NCBI GenBank assembly: GCA_029068025.1
Contig: JAIEDJ010000208.1
Coordinates: 1 to 6,550, forward strand
Reading direction: 5' to 3'
DNA length: 6,550 bases
Source: Oscillospiraceae bacterium
GTDB taxonomy: Bacteria > Bacillota > Clostridia > Oscillospirales > Ruminococcaceae
The position numbers were made by a program, and so were the translations under genes. The notes beneath the pieces are model-generated. The model ran no database searches, was not told where the DNA came from, and was given only the letters and a program-made list of their open reading frames with translations. Below are positions 1 to 5,287 of this stretch, piece by piece. How positions within the stretch are numbered: the first letter of the stretch is position 1; each line of letters begins with the position of its first letter.

Positions 1-1
1 A

Positions 2-409
2 AACCAATCGTCCCGAGGAGATCTTCCAAGCGGTAATTACTATGTTGACGGCGATCCGGCAAACGACAACTTATACCTCGTTGTTGACGGCAAGAGTATT
101 CACTTTGAAAGCTCCGGCGATCTCCGCGAAGCATTCCAGGCGATCGACAAAACAATGGATCCAAAATATCTTGACGATCAGGAAGCACTTGATCATCAGA
201 CAGATATTACTATGGCAGATTGGGGCGATGAAAGCTACATATACACATTAATGAATTGGCCGGGCGGCAGCGAAAAAATCAGCGTATTCTTTAAAGCCGT
301 GGTAAGTGAAGATGGGCTTGGAGCATCGGGACAGGGCTTGAGTTACTATCCAAGCAGGAAAATGATCAACGGCTGGGCAGGCGATTTCATTCTTGCCGAA
401 GAATCATAA
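2..409 (+). CDS. Exported paralogue family protein, copy 1 (5'-truncated by window edge)
   Basis: I do not recognise this family and assign no function. The visible 135 codons match the C-terminal domain of the two complete paralogues downstream (514-1020 and 1124-1627). Shared landmarks are LPSGNYY followed by GDPANDNLYLVV, then GDLREAF, then a WG pair, ending in GDFILAEES and a TAA stop at 407-409. The signal/anchor region seen in the other copies would lie left of the window. The first 21 or so bases do not agree with the paralogues in this frame: the proline/glutamate-rich linker KPPEE is replaced by an unrelated peptide, because the segment is one base longer than in copies 2 and 3. This may be a frameshift, a contig-edge error or real divergence. 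The 5' half is closest to copy 3, while the last 10 codons and the downstream spacer are closest to copy 2. Confidence 0.8.
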   Translation, partial: NQSSRGDLPSGNYYVDGDPANDNLYLVVDGKSIHFESSGDLREAFQAIDKTMDPKYLDDQEALDHQTDITMADWGDESYIYTLMNWPGGSEKISVFFKAVVSEDGLGASGQGLSYYPSRKMINGWAGDFILAEES

Positions 410-430
410 CCGACTGATCAAAAGCACTAT

Positions 431-461
431 ACAAGGCCGGGCTGAAACGCCCGGCTTTGTT
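431..461 (+). terminator. Rho-independent-type terminator after copy 1
   Basis: GCCGGGC at 436-442 pairs perfectly with GCCCGGC at 449-455 around a six-base loop. The stem extends outward through a G-T pair (435/456) and A-T, A-T, C-G and A-T pairs to about 12 bp. The 3' side is TTTGTT, a short and imperfect U tract, so termination may be partial. It sits 21 bases after the copy 1 stop codon. The equivalent hairpin follows copy 2. Confidence 0.7.
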
Positions 462-486
462 AAAAAAACTCCGGATCTGACACAAC
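457..486 (+). promoter_or_regulatory. Candidate weak sigma-A promoter for copy 2
   Basis: A TTGTTA element at 457-462 lies in the 3' arm and tail of the terminator hairpin. It is followed after 18 bases by CACAAC at 481-486, in the position where copy 3 has a good -10 element. Only three of six bases match TATAAT, and the spacing is one base longer than ideal because of an extra A. It is identified mainly by homology to the better promoter at 1068-1096 and may be weak or inactive. Confidence 0.3.
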
Positions 487-496
487 ACACGACAAT

Positions 497-505
497 GAAA
501 GGCGG
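497..505 (+). promoter_or_regulatory. Ribosome binding site of copy 2
   Basis: GAAAGGCGG lies 8 bases before the ATG at 514. The identical sequence at the identical distance precedes the ATG of copy 3, which supports both start choices. Confidence 0.7.
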
Positions 506-513
506 TACTATCC

Positions 514-1020
514 ATGAAAAAATTTATCATCCCTGTGGCTGCGGTTATTGCGGCAAGCGCGGCTGCAATCGGTCTGATAGCTGTGAATTCCAACAAGACA
601 GCTATTGCCGACAGACCCAAGCCTCCCGAGGAGCTTCCAAGCGGAAATTACTATATCGAAGGCGATCCGGCAAACGATAATTTGTATCTTGTCGTTGAGA
701 ACGGCACTATTCGATTCCAAAGCGACACCGGTGATCTGCGGGACGCATTCAAAGCAAGTGACATAAATCTTGATGAAAAATATCTTGTTGACGCGGAAGC
801 CCTTGAGCGTCAGGTTAATTTAAGTATGGCGAATTGGGGAGATACCTATAATTATGTTTTAGGAAAATTCGGTGATTCGACCGACAAGTTTATGGTGTAT
901 ACCAAAGCCGAGCTTGATGAGCACGGAGAGCCGCAAGGCGGTCAAGGATTTATGTATTCTATTGATACAAAATCACTTCATAGTGTGAGGGGCGACTTCA
1001 TTCTTGCCGAAGAATCATAA
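514..1020 (+). CDS. Small exported or membrane-anchored protein, array copy 2
   Basis: This 168-residue protein is of unknown family. Residues 1-3 are MKK and residues 4-24 form an Ala/Ile/Val-rich hydrophobic segment, which reads as a Sec signal peptide or an uncleaved N-terminal anchor. There is no lipobox cysteine, and AIA before D33 is a possible but unproven cleavage site. A short Pro/Glu linker (about 34-40, ending KPPEE) leads to a domain of about 128 residues outside the membrane. That domain has LPSGNYY at 41-47, DPANDNLYLVV at 51-61, GDLRDAF at 73-79, ANWGD at 106-110 and GDFILAEES at 160-168. Alternating hydrophobic residues suggest a beta-rich fold (inference). The segment at about 111-158 is strongly diverged from the paralogues. 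The ATG at 514 is supported by the RBS 8 bases upstream and by the matching start of copy 3. Confidence 0.85.
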   Translation: MKKFIIPVAAVIAASAAAIGLIAVNSNKTAIADRPKPPEELPSGNYYIEGDPANDNLYLVVENGTIRFQSDTGDLRDAFKASDINLDEKYLVDAEALERQVNLSMANWGDTYNYVLGKFGDSTDKFMVYTKAELDEHGEPQGGQGFMYSIDTKSLHSVRGDFILAEES

Positions 1021-1041
1021 CCGACTGGTCAAAGTCACTAT

Positions 1042-1072
1042 ACAAAGCCGAGCTGAAACGCCCGGCTTTGTT
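1042..1072 (+). terminator. Rho-independent-type terminator after copy 2
   Basis: This hairpin corresponds to 431-461. The arms are 1042-1053 and 1060-1071 around the loop TGAAAC. One inner pair is lost (A1051 opposite C1062). The outer G-T pair of the first hairpin has become a standard A-T pair (1046/1067). The tail is again TTTGTT rather than a long U run. Retention of a stem of about 12 positions despite substitutions suggests selection on the structure. Confidence 0.65.
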
Positions 1073-1096
1073 AAAAAACTCCGGATCTGATACAAT
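1068..1096 (+). promoter_or_regulatory. Candidate sigma-A promoter for copy 3 (extended -10)
   Basis: TTGTTA at 1068-1073 is separated by exactly 17 bases from TACAAT at 1091-1096 (four of six and five of six matches to consensus). The TGA just before the -10 gives an extended -10 element, TGN-TACAAT. The -35 lies within the terminator tail of copy 2. A start of transcription near 1103 would leave a leader of about 20 bases ending in the ribosome binding site at 1107-1115. This is a sequence match only; no expression data are available. Confidence 0.5.
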
Positions 1097-1106
1097 GTAC
1101 GACAAC

Positions 1107-1115
1107 GAAAGGCGG
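1107..1115 (+). promoter_or_regulatory. Ribosome binding site of copy 3 (decides the start)
   Basis: GAAAGGCGG lies 8 bases before the ATG at 1124. An in-frame TTG at 1118 would add two residues, but it would sit only 2 bases from this site and has no counterpart in copy 2. The ATG at 1124 is therefore the better start. Confidence 0.7.
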
Positions 1116-1123
1116 TATTGTTC

Positions 1124-1627
1124 ATGAAAAAATTTATCATCCCTGTGGCGGCAGCTGCCGCGGCAGGTATCGCGGCGGTCGGTTTGATTGCTGCCAATAC
1201 TAATAAACCGGCGGTCGATGACAAACCGGAGCCGCCGGAGGAACTTCCAAGCGGTAATTACTATGTTGACGGCGATCCGGCAAACGATAACCTGTACCTT
1301 GTTGTTGACGGAAAAAATATACACTATGCAAGCTCCGGCGATCTCCGCGAAGCATTCCAGGCGCGTGATCTGATCCTGGATCCAAGATATAAAGATGATC
1401 CGGACGCTCTTGACCGTCAGACAGATGTAACCATGTCTCAATGGGGAGCTGAAAACTACACATACACATTAACGAATTGGCCCGGCGACAGCGGAGATCT
1501 TGTGGTAAGAGTCAGCAGCGCAGATCACGAAGAAGGAACGATTTCGGGAGGCAGCATGATATATCACACAGATACAAATACCTTCCACAGTTTTGCAGGC
1601 GACCTCGTTCTTGCCAAAACCGAATAG
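1124..1627 (+). CDS. Small exported or membrane-anchored protein, array copy 3
   Basis: This 167-residue protein is of the same unrecognised family as copies 1 and 2. Residues 1-10 are identical to copy 2, followed by an Ala/Gly-rich hydrophobic segment to about residue 24 (Sec signal or anchor; no lipobox cysteine and no clear AxA cleavage site). An acidic Pro linker (about 32-40) leads to LPSGNYYVDGDPANDNLYLVV at about 41-61, GDLREAF at 72-78, a WG pair at 107-108 and the terminal GDLVLAKTE. The stop is TAG, unlike the TAA of copies 1 and 2, and the last residues and 3' flank differ from theirs, as expected for the outer copy of a tandem array. A better promoter than that of copy 2 lies directly upstream. 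A perfect hairpin follows 22 bases after the stop. The role is unknown; an extracellular binding or envelope function is conceivable but not shown. Confidence 0.85.
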   Translation: MKKFIIPVAAAAAAGIAAVGLIAANTNKPAVDDKPEPPEELPSGNYYVDGDPANDNLYLVVDGKNIHYASSGDLREAFQARDLILDPRYKDDPDALDRQTDVTMSQWGAENYTYTLTNWPGDSGDLVVRVSSADHEEGTISGGSMIYHTDTNTFHSFAGDLVLAKTE

Positions 1628-1649
1628 ATCATTCAAATCAATAAACAGC

Positions 1650-1681
1650 ATCTCCCGCGTCAGTCCGCGGGAGATATTTCT
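1650..1681. terminator. Bidirectional terminator between convergent units
   Basis: Positions 1650-1659 and 1666-1675 form a perfect 10-bp stem, mostly GC, with a six-base loop. On the + strand it is followed by ATTTCTT; on the - strand the tail reads TGCTGTTTATT. It lies 22 bases after the stop of copy 3 and 18 bases after the stop of the minus-strand aminopeptidase gene, so it can serve both. The plus-strand tail is the more U-rich. Confidence 0.8.
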
Positions 1682-1693
1682 TAATTAAAGACA

Positions 1694-3472
1694 TTATATC
1701 GGCTCGGTGATCTTCTTAAGCCACTCCGCTTCCTCAGTAGGAAGATACGGCGAGATCTTATCGAACACCATAGCGTGATAGTCGTTGAGATATCCGCGCT
1801 GCTCCGCCGTGAGCAGCTCGGGATCGATACCGTCACGATCGAACGGAACCAAGGTCAGCGGAATAAAGTGCAGAAATCCGCTCATATAGCTTCTCCAACA
1901 CAGCAGCAGGCTCTCATGGCGAATTCCGAACTTCCCCTCGACATAGTATCCCGGCTCGTCCGAGGTGATCATCCCCTCTTCAAGCGGAGCGTCGCCCGCA
2001 GCACGCCACGAGATCCGCTGCGGTCCCTCGTGAACATTGAGCATAAAGCCAACGCCGTGACCCGTGCCGTGATTGAAATCCATTCCGCACTGCCACATAG
2101 GGCGATGCGCTATGCCGTCCAGCACAGAACCGCGCACGCCCTTGGGAAAAATGGCGCGAAGCAGCTCAAGATGTGAAGCAAGCACGATAGTGAATGCCTT
2201 CCGCTCGGTCTCTGTAAGCTCTCCGAGCACAAATGTCCGTGTGATATCAGTTGTCCCGGCGGCATTTTCCCCGAGGTAGTGCCCTCCGGTATCGGACAGA
2301 AGCATTCCGCGCGGCTGCAATTCCGCGTCTGTTTCCTCGGTCGCCGAGTAGTGAACTATCGCCCCATGCTCGCCGTATGCCATGATCGGCGCGAAGCTCT
2401 CTCCGAAATGATCCGCGCTCATTCTGCGGAATTCCTCAAGCTTCTCAGCCGCCGAGATCTCGGTGATCCGCTCTTTCCCGACAGAATGTTTGAGCCAGTA
2501 CATAAAACGTGTGACCGCTATCCCGTCGAGCAAATGTGCGGCTTTTACCGCCTTGATCTCGGCGGGATTTTTTATGGCTTTCATCAATGAGACCGGGCTT
2601 TTTTTGTCGATGATCTCACAGTGATCCCGAACAGTATTTTTTAGCCGGAAATTCACCTCTCCGCTGTCGAGCCAAACCGTCTTGTAATGCCATATTTCGT
2701 CATTATAGATGTCATTGTAGCCGAGAATTTTTACACCGTTTTTTTCAAGCTTACCGGCGATATTTCCGGGGAAAATTTTTTCGTTTGCGAACAACAAAAC
2801 TTCATCGGTTGAGATGATCATATAGCTCAGAAACACGGGATTGAATTCGATGTCGTTTCCGCGCAGATTCAATATCCAGGCGATCTGATCCAACGCCGAT
2901 ATGGCAAGACATTCGGCGCGTTCTTTTTTGAGCTTTTCGCGGATCTTCTCAATTTTTTGAGAAGCCGAAAAGCCGCAGACGCTCTCGGGAAGCTCGAATA
3001 CCGGCTCGCATGAAAGCCCGGGACGTCCTCCGAGCTTATCCCACACCATGCCGCCGAGATCTTCGTCCGACCTTGCGGTGATCCCCTTTGAAGCGAGAGC
3101 TTTAAGCAGCTTTTCCGCAAAACCGGCGGACACCGCCCTGCCGTCAAAGCCGATAACAGCACCATCCGGAAGCTTTTCGGCAAGAAATTCCTCAATTGAC
3201 GGAGTTCCCTTTTCACCGGACTTCATCAGCTTGATCCTGCTGCCGGAAAGTTCATTTTCGGCTTGAATATAATACCGCCCGTCCGTCCACAGCGCCGCAT
3301 TGTCAAGCGTGACCGCCAGTGTTCCCGCCGATCCGGTAAAACCGCTCAGATACTCGCGAAGCTTAAAATATCCGCCGACATATTCCGAGCCGTGAAAATC
3401 GTCCGTGCAGACGATATAAGCCGAGATATTCCGCTCGCTCATAAGTTTCCGAAGTTCAAGAAGTCTTTTCAT
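1694..3472 (-). CDS. pepP: Xaa-Pro aminopeptidase, long form (peptidase family M24B)
   Basis: This enzyme releases the N-terminal residue from peptides with proline in second position. It should be cytoplasmic, since no signal peptide is seen. At 592 residues it matches the three-domain eukaryotic-type aminopeptidase P. It has two creatinase-like N-terminal domains (about 3-135 and 160-300, with SGFTGSAGTL at 43-52), the M24 catalytic domain (about 310-525) and an M24 C-terminal extension (about 530-592). Metal ligands inferred by motif are D394, D409, H472 (in HGTGHGVG), E506 (in DEPGYY) and E520. Spacings from D409 onward equal those I recall for human XPNPEP1 (63, 34, 14), but D394-D409 is 15 rather than 11, an insertion around GENAAG. 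The ATG sits 3 bases after the pullulanase stop; its RBS GGAGGTG lies inside that gene. It is the last gene of the operon, and the symbol is used loosely. Confidence 0.93.
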   Translation of the reverse strand: MKRLLELRKLMSERNISAYIVCTDDFHGSEYVGGYFKLREYLSGFTGSAGTLAVTLDNAALWTDGRYYIQAENELSGSRIKLMKSGEKGTPSIEEFLAEKLPDGAVIGFDGRAVSAGFAEKLLKALASKGITARSDEDLGGMVWDKLGGRPGLSCEPVFELPESVCGFSASQKIEKIREKLKKERAECLAISALDQIAWILNLRGNDIEFNPVFLSYMIISTDEVLLFANEKIFPGNIAGKLEKNGVKILGYNDIYNDEIWHYKTVWLDSGEVNFRLKNTVRDHCEIIDKKSPVSLMKAIKNPAEIKAVKAAHLLDGIAVTRFMYWLKHSVGKERITEISAAEKLEEFRRMSADHFGESFAPIMAYGEHGAIVHYSATEETDAELQPRGMLLSDTGGHYLGENAAGTTDITRTFVLGELTETERKAFTIVLASHLELLRAIFPKGVRGSVLDGIAHRPMWQCGMDFNHGTGHGVGFMLNVHEGPQRISWRAAGDAPLEEGMITSDEPGYYVEGKFGIRHESLLLCWRSYMSGFLHFIPLTLVPFDRDGIDPELLTAEQRGYLNDYHAMVFDKISPYLPTEEAEWLKKITEPI

Positions 3473-3475
3473 TAT

Positions 3476-5287
3476 CTATTGTTTCACCTCCGCAAATACA
3501 ATGGAATGAGCCGCGCATTGCAAACCCTCCGATGTATAAAGGATCTTATCGGAAGCCCGTTCGCCATCGGCATAGATCTCAAACTTTCCCGATCTTTCGA
3601 TGACCATCGGCTCATCGGTCGGGTTTACTATCAAAGAAAAACCGCCGTCCGAATGTTTGTAGCCGATCATAAACCCGCCGCCGATCTCTGTGGATCCGCA
3701 CATGGTAAGCCCCTTGAAAAGCCGCTTTCTGAGCGCGATAAGCCCTCTGTAATACTCGACCTCGGCGAGGTTTTCCGTAACAAGATCCCACTTTATCGAA
3801 TTTATGCTGTCGGGTAAATTATAACTGTTGTGCTCGCCGTTTTTCGTGCGCAAAAACTCCTGCCCGGATTGAATAAACGATATTCCGCGCGATAAAATGG
3901 TAAGTGCTGCAGCTGTTCTGCCGGCCGAGATGATCTGCGTTCTGTTTGCGTTTTTCATAGAAGCGGTCAGCTTATCAAACAGCGTGAGATTATCGTGACA
4001 TTCGACGTAATTCACGGTTTGAGCCGCGTTTTCCGTCCAGAATTTTTTGAATTTTCCGGTCAGAGCCTTCTTTATCGGAGCGAGATGATAATCATCGCAA
4101 GCGCCGCTTACATAGCCGCAGTCGGTCTCGTTAAACACCGAGCCTTTTACTCCGTCGCGGAAATTGTCGTTGAAAAAAGCATATCCGGGAAGCCTTCGGG
4201 CATTCTTTTGAACGGCCCGAAATTCCTCTCCCAGAGCGCTTTCGCCGCCTGCCCAGCCCTCGCCGTACAACAGAATATCGGGATTGATCCTGCGCAGCCG
4301 ACGTTCGATAACACGCATTGTTTTTATGTCCAACAGACCCATCAAATCGAATCGGAAGCCATCTGCCTTGTATTCACGCGCGATAAACTCCAGACTGTCA
4401 GCAATGAACTTCCGCGCCATAGCACGTTCGCTCGCGAACTCGTTTCCGCAGCCCGAGCCGTTTGAATACCCGCCGCTTTTATTTCTGCGGAAATAATACC
4501 CCGGGAAGATCCTTTCAAACGCGCTGTCCTCCGCCGAAAACACATGATTGTATACCACATCGAAAACAACGCCCAGACCCTTTTTATGTGCCGTCATCAC
4601 GAGCGATCTAAGCTCTGAGACAGGGTTTTCGCGTGTATAATACGCGCTCGGAGCATTGTAAAAGCGTGGATTGTAACCCCAGTTGTATTCCGCGCCGTCA
4701 AGGTCAAAATCAAACACGGGCATAAGCTGAATATGCGTTACGCCAAGCGACTTTATATAGTCCAGTCCGACAATATCTCCGGCGGAATTCCGGACATTCT
4801 CCTCACAGAACGCGGAGAATTTGCCGCGGTTATTGAAGGAAGCGTTCCCGTCCATGGAAAAATCGCGGACGGAAAGCTCATAGATCACGGGATCCGCAGC
4901 GGCGATACGCGGACTTTCGTCCCAATCTGCGGGCTTGTTCTGCTCCATATCGACAACGATCCCGAGCTTGCCGTCCGCAGTCACCGCGCAGGCATACGGA
5001 TCCGCCGCTTCAACGGTCTCCCCGTTCCGGGTTATCAAAAACGTGTAAAAAAAGCCCTCGCAGCAGCCCTTTTTTTCACATTCAAACACGCCGTTTCTGC
5101 GCTTCATTTTTATCTCGCAAAAAAGCTCTGTTTTGGCTTTGTACAGTCGCAAAACCGCGCTTTCGGCAAACGGCTGCCATACTCGAAATATTGTCTTTTC
5201 CGCAGAATAAACAGCGCCGAGTTTTCCGTCAAAACTCTGACGGTCGGCGGCGCTGACATCAATTAAAATTTCAAGATCATTTTTCAT
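3476..5287 (-). CDS. pulA: Type I pullulanase / glycogen debranching enzyme (GH13)
   Basis: It hydrolyses alpha-1,6 branch points in glycogen, pullulan or limit dextrins. The 603 residues lack a signal peptide, so action on intracellular glycogen or imported dextrins is inferred. A CBM48-like N-terminal domain (about 20-110, with FRVWQP at 34-39) precedes the GH13 barrel (about 130-515) and a short C-terminal beta domain. The type I pullulanase signature YNWGYNP is at 201-207. The four GH13 regions are present: DVVYNH (243-248), GFRFD (310-314, nucleophile D314), YGEGW (341-345, acid/base E343) and CHDN (430-433, D432). The pullulanase-type block SGQEFLRTK with NSYNLPD follows (474-493). The start overlaps the ttcA-like gene by 11 bases and the stop lies 3 bases before the aminopeptidase start. 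Together with malQ upstream this forms a maltodextrin/glycogen breakdown pair. Confidence 0.93.
   Translation of the reverse strand: MKNDLEILIDVSAADRQSFDGKLGAVYSAEKTIFRVWQPFAESAVLRLYKAKTELFCEIKMKRRNGVFECEKKGCCEGFFYTFLITRNGETVEAADPYACAVTADGKLGIVVDMEQNKPADWDESPRIAAADPVIYELSVRDFSMDGNASFNNRGKFSAFCEENVRNSAGDIVGLDYIKSLGVTHIQLMPVFDFDLDGAEYNWGYNPRFYNAPSAYYTRENPVSELRSLVMTAHKKGLGVVFDVVYNHVFSAEDSAFERIFPGYYFRRNKSGGYSNGSGCGNEFASERAMARKFIADSLEFIAREYKADGFRFDLMGLLDIKTMRVIERRLRRINPDILLYGEGWAGGESALGEEFRAVQKNARRLPGYAFFNDNFRDGVKGSVFNETDCGYVSGACDDYHLAPIKKALTGKFKKFWTENAAQTVNYVECHDNLTLFDKLTASMKNANRTQIISAGRTAAALTILSRGISFIQSGQEFLRTKNGEHNSYNLPDSINSIKWDLVTENLAEVEYYRGLIALRKRLFKGLTMCGSTEIGGGFMIGYKHSDGGFSLIVNPTDEPMVIERSGKFEIYADGERASDKILYTSEGLQCAAHSIVFAEVKQ
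3485..3491 (-). promoter_or_regulatory. Ribosome binding site of the aminopeptidase gene, inside pulA
   Basis: On the minus strand GGAGGTG lies 12 bases before the ATG at 3472, within the last codons of the pullulanase gene. It is the strongest Shine-Dalgarno match in the operon. The pulA and ttcA starts have only weak matches and overlap the preceding genes, suggesting translational coupling there and more independent initiation here. Confidence 0.7.

Larger units (their letters stand above)
386..539 (+). repeat. Direct repeat unit A: gene end, spacer and signal-peptide start
   Basis: This stretch recurs at 997-1149. It starts inside the last codons of copy 1, with 31 identical bases (386-416 versus 997-1027). 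It runs through the intergenic spacer with its hairpin and candidate promoter, and ends in the first nine codons of copy 2 with 27 identical bases (513-539 versus 1123-1149). The spacer proper (410-513) matches its partner at about 87 percent by hand count: 13 substitutions and one single-base gap in an A tract. Such conservation in non-coding DNA points to a fairly recent tandem duplication, or to ongoing conversion between the units. Confidence 0.85.
997..1149 (+). repeat. Direct repeat unit B: gene end, spacer and signal-peptide start
   Basis: This is the second copy of the unit described at 386-539. It covers the last codons of copy 2, the 103-base spacer and the first codons of copy 3. 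Differences from unit A are concentrated in the -10 region and just upstream of the start codon, while the hairpin and the ribosome binding site are well kept. No third unit follows copy 3: the sequence after its stop at 1627 is unrelated, so this marks the right-hand end of the array. Confidence 0.85.

Noticed and set aside
1118..1123. TTG start two codons upstream for copy 3
   Set aside because: It lies too close to the ribosome binding site and is not matched in copy 2; the ATG at 1124 is conserved.
386..1149. The repeated spacers as a mobile element or attachment site
   Set aside because: No terminal inverted repeats, transposase, integrase or target duplication is seen. The repeats coincide with gene boundaries and are fully explained by tandem gene duplication.
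998..1441. A 147-codon minus-strand open frame across copies 2 and 3
   Set aside because: It spans the conserved spacer and terminator and is antisense to the paralogues. A related minus-strand frame appears at 387-620 only because the DNA is duplicated.
3263..3817. A 184-codon plus-strand open frame across the pulA/pepP junction
   Set aside because: It is antisense to two well-supported genes, and its translation shows no family resemblance.
5069..5077. An in-frame A-AAA-AAG heptamer in the pullulanase gene resembling a -1 frameshift site
   Set aside because: The only nearby pairing is between the A tract and a T tract 16 bases on, which is too weak to stimulate shifting. The zero frame gives a complete enzyme with all catalytic motifs, while the -1 frame appears to end within about 20 codons.
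4733..5266. A 177-codon open frame antisense to the pullulanase gene
   Set aside because: It lies opposite a clearly coding GH13 gene with conserved motifs, and its translation has no recognisable domain. It is a shadow of codon usage.
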